From Fibrobacter sp. (GTDB lineage: Bacteria > Fibrobacterota > Fibrobacteria > Fibrobacterales > Fibrobacteraceae), in the NCBI GenBank assembly GCA_017520105.1, contig JAFWRL010000286.1, forward strand, positions 1 to 14,110: DNA of 14,110 nt, read 5' to 3'. The notes below the pieces were generated by a model. The model saw only the letters and a list, made by a program, of their open reading frames with translations. It ran no database searches and was not told where the DNA came from. The position numbers and the translations under genes were made by a program. Positions 1-6,906 of this stretch are shown piece by piece. Position 1 is the stretch's first letter. Each line of letters begins with the position of its first letter.

Positions 1-627
1 CAAGCTCTCAAGCGCTATTATAAAGAAGGTTTTAATTTGTCTGTCGATGCGACTATTACTTTTGGCGATAGTGGCCGAGTGGTAAATGTTGATATGAATA
101 CGGATCATCCGGAATACGCCGATTTCTTGGAAGAAGTGAAATCTATTCTGTATTACGCATGGATGCCGCCAGAAGTGCGAACGCAGCTTGTTGTTCGTCA
201 AACGCATCCTATATTTACCGAATACCTTCCTCCTGAATTGCGTTCTCGGCGTATTTTTGGCAAGGTCGCTGCACAAGAAATTGTCAAGTCAGAAAAGGTT
301 CATCTCTCTTTTTCTAGAGAATATTTCCAAGAATGTCATGGCGAAGGGAGTGAAAAAGATTCCGTTGAAGTTATCGGCTATTTTGACGTCATCAAAGAAC
401 ATTGTGATGAAATCCGATTTACGAAGGACTTTGCTACGGGTGGAATTAATTATTTGCGATGCGTAAAAGGGGTGACAAAAAGAGATCCGCTGTTCCCTAA
501 AAAGCCTGTTAAACCAGCAAAATCATTTGAACTGTTTGATAGATATCATGCTATGTACGTCAAAGAAGACTTATCTTTAAATCAAGTCGTGACTCTCAAA
601 ATCCCGGCTTGCTTTGTGGAAGAATAG
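1..627 (+). CDS. 3' end of an unrecognised protein gene (5' truncated by the window edge)
   Basis: The reading frame is open from base 1 to a TAG at 625-627, so this is the last 208 codons of a longer gene. A TTG at 37 could start a 196-residue protein, but the in-frame codons before it also look coding and there is no ribosome binding site there, so a partial gene is preferred. The first ~45 residues, with a pattern like 'VDATITFGDSGRVVNVDM', loosely resemble the strand-rich C-terminal domain of TonB/AgmX-type proteins ('V.F....G.V..V.V'). That similarity is too weak to name a function. The rest has no motif I recognise, and no membrane segment is visible. It ends one base before the next gene's ATG, so the two are probably co-transcribed. 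Confidence 0.7.
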   Translation, partial: QALKRYYKEGFNLSVDATITFGDSGRVVNVDMNTDHPEYADFLEEVKSILYYAWMPPEVRTQLVVRQTHPIFTEYLPPELRSRRIFGKVAAQEIVKSEKVHLSFSREYFQECHGEGSEKDSVEVIGYFDVIKEHCDEIRFTKDFATGGINYLRCVKGVTKRDPLFPKKPVKPAKSFELFDRYHAMYVKEDLSLNQVVTLKIPACFVEE

Positions 628-628
628 T

Positions 629-1615
629 ATGATAAAACGAATAATTATATTTTCTTTGTTTGTGATTTTTATAGCATGTTTTTTGTTCTTCTTCAAGTTG
701 GAGAATATTTCATTTTGCCTTAATTTTGATAATTGCAAAATTGAAGGATTGTCTGCGTCTTATGAATCGTTACGTGATTCTTTAGAAGAGTACTCCATAA
801 AATGTGGAAAGAATGATTTTGAAAATGAAATCTTATATGATGGAGCTCGTGCCTATTGTCTATCGGATTCGTTGTTTTTGAAATATAAGTATGATAAAGT
901 TTGGAATGTAAAATATGATGGAAACGGAAAAATTTCTTTGAAACGTGGTGCCTTAAAAAATGGCTATTCGTTTAATGTAAATAAATTGTTTGACTTGATA
1001 TATGTTGTAGAAAAAAGCGAATATGCTTTTGAAATAAAAGATAAAGAAGTTAAAGAATTAAAGAATCCTTTTGAACCTCTAGAAATGCAGGTGTACGCGG
1101 ATTCCATGAATTCTGATGGCGACATGTTTGAAGTATTGATTCCAAAATCGTATTCTGTTCGTAAGAGCGGTATTATTATGGGTGAAATTGTTTGTTATAC
1201 TTTTTTAGATTCCTTGCTAAAACCTTTTATGCATTTGACTCTAGGGGTTGGGAATTCTGAAGATAATCCTTTGGGTCGAGCAGCTAACCAAGATATTCTT
1301 GATTCGTTTATTTTGCTAGAGCCTGTTTACAGAAGCTATTTTGATAATGATACCCTGAAAATCAGAAAGATTTCAAATGTGTTTGACATTTATTTTTCAT
1401 CTCGTTATATTAAAGAGCCCAAACGAAAGAGTTTTTCTTATAAAAATCCTGAAACAAAACGATATGAACATAAATATCAAAATACTGGTGATTCAATAAT
1501 ATGGTATGAGATGGATCGTTTGCATTTTGAATACGATTCCACGAAAGTTGATTCATCAATGTGCAAGAAGATAATTTCAACATTGCGGTATCGAAAACCC
1601 CAAAAAACAGAATAG
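629..1615 (+). CDS. Unknown protein with an N-terminal membrane anchor
   Basis: The protein has 328 residues from the ATG at 629. An upstream TTG at 614 is in frame but would overlap the preceding gene; the ATG has a GGAAGA at 617-622 as a plausible ribosome binding site. Residues 3-21 are almost purely hydrophobic (IKRIIIFSLFVIFIACFLFF), giving one membrane anchor with the remaining ~300 residues probably periplasmic. The Cys in 'FIAC' is not a convincing lipobox because Phe sits at -3 and hydrophobic residues continue after it. The rest is rich in Lys, Asp, Tyr and Ser with no recognised domain. The gene is clearly more AT-rich than the GH5 gene downstream and follows the preceding gene by one base, so they form an operon ended by the terminator at 1624-1648. 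Function unknown. Confidence 0.7.
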   Translation: MIKRIIIFSLFVIFIACFLFFFKLENISFCLNFDNCKIEGLSASYESLRDSLEEYSIKCGKNDFENEILYDGARAYCLSDSLFLKYKYDKVWNVKYDGNGKISLKRGALKNGYSFNVNKLFDLIYVVEKSEYAFEIKDKEVKELKNPFEPLEMQVYADSMNSDGDMFEVLIPKSYSVRKSGIIMGEIVCYTFLDSLLKPFMHLTLGVGNSEDNPLGRAANQDILDSFILLEPVYRSYFDNDTLKIRKISNVFDIYFSSRYIKEPKRKSFSYKNPETKRYEHKYQNTGDSIIWYEMDRLHFEYDSTKVDSSMCKKIISTLRYRKPQKTE

Positions 1616-1623
1616 AAACTTCT

Positions 1624-1648
1624 CGTTTGACAATTCGTCAACGTTTTT
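1624..1648 (+). terminator. Intrinsic terminator after the unknown gene pair
   Basis: CGTTTGAC (1624-1631) pairs with GTCAACG (1637-1643) across a 5-nt loop, with one bulged T, followed by five T (1644-1648). It starts 8 bp after the stop codon at 1615. Confidence 0.6.
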
Positions 1649-1660
1649 ATTGGCGTAATT

Positions 1661-1691
1661 TTTGCGATTGCCGTGTATTGATATATATTTA
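1661..1691 (+). promoter_or_regulatory. Candidate promoter of the GH5 gene
   Basis: TTTG at 1661-1664 is followed, 19 nt later, by TATATTTA at 1684-1691. This resembles the Bacteroidetes-type -33 TTTG / -7 TAnnTTTG promoter, with the last base of the -7 box differing. It would give a leader of roughly 60 nt ending in the AAGGA ribosome binding site at 1749-1753, 5 nt before the ATG. Inferred from pattern only. Confidence 0.45.
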
Positions 1692-1758
1692 AATTCGGTG
1701 TTATGGGCTTTCGTTGTTTGGGGAATAAACGCGAATGGCTTAGAACCAAAGGATTGAT

Positions 1759-3189
1759 ATGTTTAAACAGCACATTCGCGTCGCCGCGCTTTGCGGTGCG
1801 CTTTCTTTGACATTGGGCTCAAATTCTTTTGCGGCAGATTTGCCGACGGCGAACGAAATGTTTGCCAAGATGGGCTTTGGCATAAATATCGGGAACACGA
1901 TGGAAGTTCCCCAAAATCCGACGTGGTGGGGCAACAAGTTCCCGACCGAGGCGTACATTGATTCTGTCAAGGCGGCGGGCTTCAGCACGATTCGCATCCC
2001 GTGCGCGTGGTACAGCCATTCAAACGCATTGTCTCGTGATTCCAGCAGGGCTGATATTGTTCCGGGCGGTGGCCCGAACGAAATTGCTTCTAGTTGGATG
2101 GACTCTGTGCAGACGGTCGTGGACATGTGCATGCGCGCAGGCCTCGTGACGATTCTAAACATCCATTGGGATAACGGCTGGCTTGAAGGTAACTTGAACG
2201 ACAAGGAAAAGGACAAGGTGAATGCCCGCCAGAAGGATTTCTGGACGCAAATCGCGACGCATTTTAAGGACTATAATGAAAATTTGCTTTTCGCAAGTGC
2301 AAACGAGCCTGCCACAACTGACGCAAATTACAAGCACGAAACTGAAATCCTGATGACGTATCATCAGACGTTCGTGGATGCCGTGCGTGCGACGGGTGGT
2401 AATAACGCAAGCCGTACGCTCGTGATTCAGGGGCCATCGACAAGCATTGACCGCAGCTCCGAAGTGATGCCGGTAAGCAAGCTCCCGAAGGACGTGATTG
2501 CAAACCGCCTGATGGTCGAAGTGCATTTTTATGACCCCTACACTTACACGCTCATGAACGATATTGCGGATTGGGGCGCTCAAGTCTATCCGCAGTACTA
2601 CTGGGGCGACGACCTTGCGACAGGTGCGGATATCGTGCATAACTGCGGCTACAACGCTTGGGCAGGTGCCATGGGCGACAAGTGCACGAGCTCCCAGATT
2701 CAGGACCAGTTCGGCAAGATGAAAACGAACTTTGTCGATAAGGGTGTGCCTGTGATTATCGGCGAGTTCGGTGCGAATGACCGCGTGGGGGTGTTGACCG
2801 GCGACAATTATGCGAAACACCGCAAGGGCCGCCTCGCTTATTACGATGCCGTGATGAAACTTGCAAAACAAAACAAGGTGGTGCCTATCGCTTGGGATAC
2901 GGGTCACGAAGGCGAAAACAACATGACTATTATCCGTCGCCAGACAGAACCGGACGGTTCCGTGTTTGACAAGGACGTCCTGAACATCATGCGTCATGCG
3001 TACGGCCTTGACGATTATGTGAACAACGGCATAACGCATGTGGAAAACTTCAAGACCGATGACGGAAAGACTGGAATTGGGGTGATGCGTCCACGTCCGG
3101 TGCAGTCCCGCAGTTTGCGCGGTTCCCGCACTTATGACCTGCTCGGCAAGCAGAACCCGCAGGCAAGAGTCGTGAAAGTCAAGAAATAG
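1759..3189 (+). CDS. Secreted GH5 endoglucanase (cellulase) with basic C-terminal tail
   Basis: This is a glycoside hydrolase family 5 enzyme, probably cleaving beta-1,4-glucan (cellulose or a related hemicellulose) by a retaining mechanism outside the cell. The 476-residue product starts at an ATG preceded by AAGGA. Residues 1-25 form a signal peptide, with likely cleavage after SFA(25). The GH5 barrel covers about 33-420: GFGINIGNT (39-47), the IRIP strand (78-81), NIHWD (134-138), the acid/base Glu183 in ANEP, His256 and Tyr258 in VHFY, nucleophile Glu336 in IIGEFG, and Trp379 in AWDTG. All expected catalytic residues are present. After the barrel comes a short linker and an Arg/Lys-rich tail (about 443-476) containing YDLLGK. 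Fibrobacter secreted hydrolases often end in such basic tails, and the YDLLG pattern recalls T9SS C-terminal signals. No carbohydrate-binding module is visible. The gene is monocistronic. Subfamily and exact substrate (cellulose, lichenan, xyloglucan or mannan) cannot be fixed by eye. Confidence 0.93.
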   Translation: MFKQHIRVAALCGALSLTLGSNSFAADLPTANEMFAKMGFGINIGNTMEVPQNPTWWGNKFPTEAYIDSVKAAGFSTIRIPCAWYSHSNALSRDSSRADIVPGGGPNEIASSWMDSVQTVVDMCMRAGLVTILNIHWDNGWLEGNLNDKEKDKVNARQKDFWTQIATHFKDYNENLLFASANEPATTDANYKHETEILMTYHQTFVDAVRATGGNNASRTLVIQGPSTSIDRSSEVMPVSKLPKDVIANRLMVEVHFYDPYTYTLMNDIADWGAQVYPQYYWGDDLATGADIVHNCGYNAWAGAMGDKCTSSQIQDQFGKMKTNFVDKGVPVIIGEFGANDRVGVLTGDNYAKHRKGRLAYYDAVMKLAKQNKVVPIAWDTGHEGENNMTIIRRQTEPDGSVFDKDVLNIMRHAYGLDDYVNNGITHVENFKTDDGKTGIGVMRPRPVQSRSLRGSRTYDLLGKQNPQARVVKVKK

Positions 3190-3219
3190 GTTTTAGGTTA
3201 CAGGTCTTAGGTTTTAGGT
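3189..3219 (+). repeat. Short direct repeats GGTYTTAGGT (three copies)
   Basis: GGTTTTAGGT occurs at 3189-3198 and 3210-3219, with a variant GGTCTTAGGT at 3203-3212. The array begins on the last base of the GH5 stop codon and precedes the terminator hairpin. It looks like slippage-type intergenic sequence with no obvious coding role. Confidence 0.5.
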
Positions 3220-3232
3220 ACAAAAAGCAAAG

Positions 3233-3257
3233 AGTCTCGACGTTTGTCGGGACTTTT
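3233..3257 (+). terminator. Intrinsic terminator of the GH5 gene
   Basis: AGTCTCGAC (3233-3241) pairs with GTCGGGACT (3246-3254) around a GTTT loop, giving nine pairs with one G-U wobble, and ends in TTTT. It lies 44 bp after the GH5 stop codon. Confidence 0.7.
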
Positions 3258-3267
3258 CAAAATTTAC

Positions 3268-3300
3268 TGGATCCTTCGTCGCTTCGCGTCTCAGGATGAC
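3268..3300. repeat. REP-like intergenic palindromic element
   Basis: The element runs from TGGATCCTTCG to CAGGATGAC. The outer arms ATCCT (3271-3275) and AGGAT (3293-3297) pair, and a GCTTCGC-containing core lies between them. The layout (CCTGAG, then CGAAGCG, then CGAAGG on the minus strand) is shared with the element at 7763-7810. It sits in the gap between the convergent GH5 and OMP genes. A repeat family is inferred from the shared layout and from my general recollection of similar CTTCG/CTGAG palindromes in other genomes. Confidence 0.5.
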
Positions 3301-3358
3301 TTGCTCGAGGGTGACAGACTCTCCGCCAGTTTCCAGCTACCCACTTCTTACTACCTAC

Positions 3359-3373
3359 TGCGGCTCTGCCGCA
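3359..3373 (-). terminator. GC-rich hairpin just past the OMP gene, weak terminator candidate
   Basis: TGCGGC and GCCGCA form a perfect 6-bp stem with a TCT loop, 4 bp after the stop codon of the minus-strand OMP gene. No T-run follows on the minus strand, so it may only stabilise the 3' end rather than terminate by itself. Confidence 0.35.
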
Positions 3374-3377
3374 ACCA

Positions 3378-4631
3378 CTAGAATCCTATACTCGCTTGCA
3401 CCATGTAGATTCTGTTTTCTTCTTGGCCTGTGTAGTAGCCGCGTTCTTCGCCCCAGGTGGCCGCTTCAAACGTGAAGAAACGGAGCACTTCGACGCCGAT
3501 ACCCGCAGTCGGATAACCGCCCCTGAAACCGGCGGCAAGGCGCAAAGCGATGAAGCGTACTTCGTTGTTGAGGCCTGGAATTGCCGCAAGAGTCTGTTCC
3601 AGTTCAAAACCGAAGTTGAGGTGGCTGAAGAACTTGTAATTTCTGTCTGCATTGAACATGTCGGCGAAATCTACAGCGACATTGAATTTACGACCGAATC
3701 CGGTATTGCTGTTCATGAATTTCGGGCTATAGTTCGCGCCTATCGTGAAGTTCGGAATCAGTGTTTCTCCGGCTAGAGACTTGAAGTAAATGTCGCGAAG
3801 CGAAGCGCCAAAACGGACTTCGCGGTTGTACTGATAAAGAACGCCCATGTCCAAACCGAACGAGAACGTCTTGGAATCGAAGAAATCGTCAGTGGCGTTA
3901 TCGAGCTTGTTTTCGAGCGTATCGACAACACTCTTGTAGTTTGCCAACCCGAGCGTTACCATTTCGGTCTTGTGGCGCTTTGCGATTTTTCCGCCAAGGC
4001 CTACAGAAAGTTTGTTTGGGATGATTTCATAAGCGCCACCCGCTTGGGCGACTGCATCGATGTAGAACGTATCGACAACGAGGTAGGGGAGGATTAAGCC
4101 TCCTTCAACATAAGGAGCTACGCTTCCGTTCATCCAGAAAGCAGCACCAAAATTGTGGAACGCCAATTCGGCATCGAACTTCAATCTCATTTCCAATGTC
4201 TTGTGGTCATGAGAGTTGATAATATTGAGGTATCTGGGATTGTTGACAAGCGAATCTAGAATGGCACTCGTCCTGCTGGAGTTCGATTCATCTGCCGCAT
4301 TTTGCGCATTCCTAAACAAGTCCTGGACGTCAGTTACGTCGCCGTATGCCGAAAGGAATCTGCTGAATTCACCGGCTCCGCCAAATGTGAGTCGCATGTC
4401 GCCAATCCAGTTGCGCGGATAGTAGCCCTGTTCCGGACGCTTGTCGTAGTTGCCGAGTCTATTGATTTGGCTTAAACCGGCGTAGTTGAAATGAATGGCG
4501 TCTTTGTCATCGACTACTGCGACGTGGGCCCCACCCATGGATTCTGCACGGAGCGAAATGTGTCTGGGAGACTTTGCCGATGCAAAGCTTACACATAAAA
4601 TGAGAATTGCAAGTAAAGTTATTTTATTCAT
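3378..4631 (-). CDS. Outer-membrane beta-barrel protein, PorV/FadL-like
   Basis: The product has 417 residues and is an exported, probably outer-membrane protein. Residues 1-19 form a signal peptide (MNKITLL...SFASA). The mature N-terminus reads SLRAESMGGAHVAVVDD, then AIHFNYAGL, a pattern typical of PorV/UPF0164/FadL-like barrels in which an early loop precedes many amphipathic strands. The rest alternates hydrophobic and polar residues (for example FSFGLDMGVLYQY, FNVAVDFADMF, HLNFGFELE) and the chain ends in Phe (QASIGF), as is usual for barrel proteins. A ribosome binding site GGGAG lies 9 nt before the ATG, inside the upstream lipoprotein gene, whose stop codon overlaps this start as ATGA. 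Stoichiometric co-expression with that lipoprotein is therefore likely. Whether it is a channel, a secretion accessory protein (PorV-like) or a surface protein is not decidable here. Confidence 0.7.
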   Translation of the reverse strand: MNKITLLAILILCVSFASAKSPRHISLRAESMGGAHVAVVDDKDAIHFNYAGLSQINRLGNYDKRPEQGYYPRNWIGDMRLTFGGAGEFSRFLSAYGDVTDVQDLFRNAQNAADESNSSRTSAILDSLVNNPRYLNIINSHDHKTLEMRLKFDAELAFHNFGAAFWMNGSVAPYVEGGLILPYLVVDTFYIDAVAQAGGAYEIIPNKLSVGLGGKIAKRHKTEMVTLGLANYKSVVDTLENKLDNATDDFFDSKTFSFGLDMGVLYQYNREVRFGASLRDIYFKSLAGETLIPNFTIGANYSPKFMNSNTGFGRKFNVAVDFADMFNADRNYKFFSHLNFGFELEQTLAAIPGLNNEVRFIALRLAAGFRGGYPTAGIGVEVLRFFTFEAATWGEERGYYTGQEENRIYMVQASIGF

Positions 4632-6004
4632 TTTGCATTTCTCCCTTCAAACCATTTCTTGAAATCATCATCGGAGTAGTTGACCCAACATCCGCCGACC
4701 ATTTCTTTGCGCTTTTTCAGCGGATACTTAATGTTATTTATATCCGTATCGTGACGGATAAGTTCCTTGTTCTTGATTTTGGTTGCAAGGTTTTTCCCGG
4801 GGTATTTCAGGTCAACGGCAAACCTGAGTAAGTGGTTGTTCTGTTCGTCACGTTCATCGGGATCGCGAATGACATATTGCCATTCATCCGGGTCCTGGGT
4901 CCCCATTTTCTCATTCATGTCGATATCGATGGTTTCGTATTTTTCAATAGTATTGAGGTGATCAACCTGTGATTTGGTCAGGTCGTAAACTTTTCCATCC
5001 TTGTTGACTTGTGTGGTATTGTTTTCGTCTTTTGTTATGAAGGTGTTTTTAACAAGGACAACTGAACGGTAGTCTCTGCCGTCTTCGTCTATTTCGCCAT
5101 CTCCGTCGTTGTCGTAGTTATCCACGACTTCTTCGTCAACGCATCCGTCGCCGTCATCGTCCATGCCGTTTCCGAACACGAAGAACACGTCGGTCCGTTC
5201 TTCTTCAACTGTCTGGGCTCTGTCGTTTAATTGGATGACTGTGTTGGCTAGTCCAACCGTTGCGTCCGTGTAGAAATCGTCGCCGATGTCCTGTCGCGTG
5301 GAGTCGGGAAGGTAGGCTTTGATGATTTCTGCAGAGGCGTCCGGCGCTACTTTAATCGCTTCGGATGCTGCCGCCATGTCCTTGAGGAATGGCTTGAGAC
5401 TATCGCCAAGGTCGTTCAGGGTGTTTAAGTTCAACTTCATGCCTGCGCTATCAGCAGAGAGGACGGATGTGAGTTCTGTCTGGACGTTTCGGATGCGGAG
5501 CGCGGCTTTGGTGAGTAACAAGATGGCGTAACTGTCGGCGATATCGCTGAACCGTACTTTCTTGTCTGTCTTTCCGGTCGTGTCACGAACGATAAATTGG
5601 TTCAGGTAAATCAGGACAGAATCAATCCCTTTTGAAATCAAGTGGGCTTCATGGTCCTGCATCTCGAGGAATCCGTTGGATGTCGATTTGTCGTCGGCCT
5701 TTTGAGCGTAGGAGACCAGCTCGAATGCATTGAGCCCTTCTTGGCTGTTAAGGACGCACTTGGAGAGACCGACCCATGCTTCGGAATATCCGGAATCCGC
5801 GGCAATAGCTCTGCTAAAAAGCCTACGGGCGGAGTCGTAGTTCGACTTCTGGAACTCGTGGTATCCATCTAGCGTCAGAGCGGCCGCATCGTCATTTTCG
5901 GCGTCATGGCTTTCTGTTGGGTGAAACAGGTTGCAACCGGCAATGCCGACAGACAAAGCGGTTACGAGAGGCCATATCCTTTTGCTTTGTGATATTTTAC
6001 TCAT
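4628..6004 (-). CDS. Lipoprotein with TPR-like repeat and acidic calcium-loop-like repeats
   Basis: This is a 458-residue exported lipoprotein. The signal peptide ends in the lipobox IAGC, so Cys24 is the predicted lipidated residue (Lgt is encoded at 10161-11027). Residues about 43-83 form a TPR-like helical pair (GYHEFQKSNYDSARRLFSRA, then SGYSEAWVGLSK). The middle, to about 260, looks helical. Residues about 279-307 carry DDDGDGCVDEE and then DNDGDGEIDEDG, two DxDxDG loops like those of thrombospondin type 3 or EF-hand-type calcium sites. The C-terminal ~150 residues are Asp/Lys-rich and unassigned. The ATG follows AGGA at 8 nt spacing. The stop overlaps the start of the OMP gene by 4 nt. 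The pairing suggests a periplasmic-face lipoprotein partner of the barrel, perhaps an assembly or scaffold factor; this is inference. No enzyme motif is seen. Confidence 0.75.
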   Translation of the reverse strand: MSKISQSKRIWPLVTALSVGIAGCNLFHPTESHDAENDDAAALTLDGYHEFQKSNYDSARRLFSRAIAADSGYSEAWVGLSKCVLNSQEGLNAFELVSYAQKADDKSTSNGFLEMQDHEAHLISKGIDSVLIYLNQFIVRDTTGKTDKKVRFSDIADSYAILLLTKAALRIRNVQTELTSVLSADSAGMKLNLNTLNDLGDSLKPFLKDMAAASEAIKVAPDASAEIIKAYLPDSTRQDIGDDFYTDATVGLANTVIQLNDRAQTVEEERTDVFFVFGNGMDDDGDGCVDEEVVDNYDNDGDGEIDEDGRDYRSVVLVKNTFITKDENNTTQVNKDGKVYDLTKSQVDHLNTIEKYETIDIDMNEKMGTQDPDEWQYVIRDPDERDEQNNHLLRFAVDLKYPGKNLATKIKNKELIRHDTDINNIKYPLKKRKEMVGGCWVNYSDDDFKKWFEGRNAK

Positions 6005-6136
6005 TTTGCTAATCCTGAAACGATTTCTCCGCTTAAAAAAATAATCTCATTATTAAAAATAATGCATTTTTTCCTACACGAAATGCTTATTTTACCTTTT
6101 TTGGCGGACTTTTTTTACGATTTTCTCTTAAAAAAA

Positions 6137-6144
6137 TATATTTG
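6137..6144 (+). promoter_or_regulatory. TATATTTG box 6 nt before the YkgJ-type gene start
   Basis: An exact TAnnTTTG match ends 6 nt before the ATG at 6151. A -7 box so placed would start transcription at or next to the ATG, giving a leaderless mRNA. No Shine-Dalgarno is present upstream of the ATG, and no clear -33 TTTG was found. Confidence 0.45.
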
Positions 6145-6150
6145 CGCTCG

Positions 6151-6906
6151 ATGGAAGCGTACAAAGAGTATTTTCCGACGAAATCTTATCGCATTGCTGA
6201 GATGCGACTTTCCTCCCTGCTCAGGGTCGAAAGGGATCGTCTTGATGGGATTGCCGCTGCCTTGGGGCGTGAATATGCCATCGCTCCAGACAACTTGCGG
6301 GAACAGTTGCCGCAGATCCTCCAGTTTACGCAGTCGTACCATGAGGCTTATGACCAGTATTTGAAGGCTGTGCTCGTACAGCAGCCGCGCCCTATCCAAT
6401 GCAGGCCTGCTTGCGGAAACTGTTGTCATCATTATCCGATGTCGGTCGAACCGTTCGAATTGATTTTCTTGTATAATGAGCTACGGAAACGGGATGACTT
6501 GCTTACTTTGATGGAAGCTTGCCAGCTGCGTTCGGACAAGTTTGAATCTTTTTTTGATGCCCGCCGCGAAACTGGACTTTCTGAGGACGATGCCGAAGAT
6601 CGGGCGCTCCATGACTATTTTTCGTGGTGGCGTCCATGTCCTTTTTCGAACGAGTCGGGCGATTGTACCGTTTATCCGCTACGGACCGTTTCTTGCCGTA
6701 TGTATTTTAGCGAGACCGAACCGCAATATTGCACGCCGGATATGCTTCAGACCGAAAAGAACGATAGCTATATAGTTTATATGCCGGATGTCGTGGAAGA
6801 TGCCGTGTATGGAATTTCGGAACATTATTCGGCGCTCGACTTGCCTGAAAGCTTTTTTGGCGGGTTGTTGGCGTTGAATGGCTATGAAGGAGTCTTGGGC
6901 GCGTGA
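6151..6906 (+). CDS. YkgJ-family cysteine-cluster protein (probable metal or Fe-S binding)
   Basis: The product has 251 residues from the ATG at 6151. A TTG at 6142 is in frame but overlaps the proposed promoter box, so the ATG is preferred. After a helical N-terminal ~75 residues, it carries the YkgJ/UPF0153-type signature C84-x3-C88-x2-C91-C92, followed by C163, C172, C182 and C194 in the CPFS..GDCTVYP..TVSCR pattern of this family. These eight cysteines probably bind zinc or an Fe-S cluster. The family's biochemical function is not firmly known. No signal peptide or membrane segment is seen, so the protein is likely cytosolic. The stop codon overlaps the GTG start of the next gene (GTGA), so the two are translationally coupled. 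Confidence is high on the family, low on the role. Confidence 0.8.
   Translation: MEAYKEYFPTKSYRIAEMRLSSLLRVERDRLDGIAAALGREYAIAPDNLREQLPQILQFTQSYHEAYDQYLKAVLVQQPRPIQCRPACGNCCHHYPMSVEPFELIFLYNELRKRDDLLTLMEACQLRSDKFESFFDARRETGLSEDDAEDRALHDYFSWWRPCPFSNESGDCTVYPLRTVSCRMYFSETEPQYCTPDMLQTEKNDSYIVYMPDVVEDAVYGISEHYSALDLPESFFGGLLALNGYEGVLGA

Noticed and set aside
614..628. TTG start for the membrane-anchored unknown
   Set aside because: It overlaps the preceding gene, while the ATG at 629 follows that stop by one base and has a GGAAGA before it.
2155..3039. Long minus-strand open frame inside the GH5 gene
   Set aside because: It is the mirror of a well-supported GH5 enzyme and has no recognisable domain or ribosome binding site.
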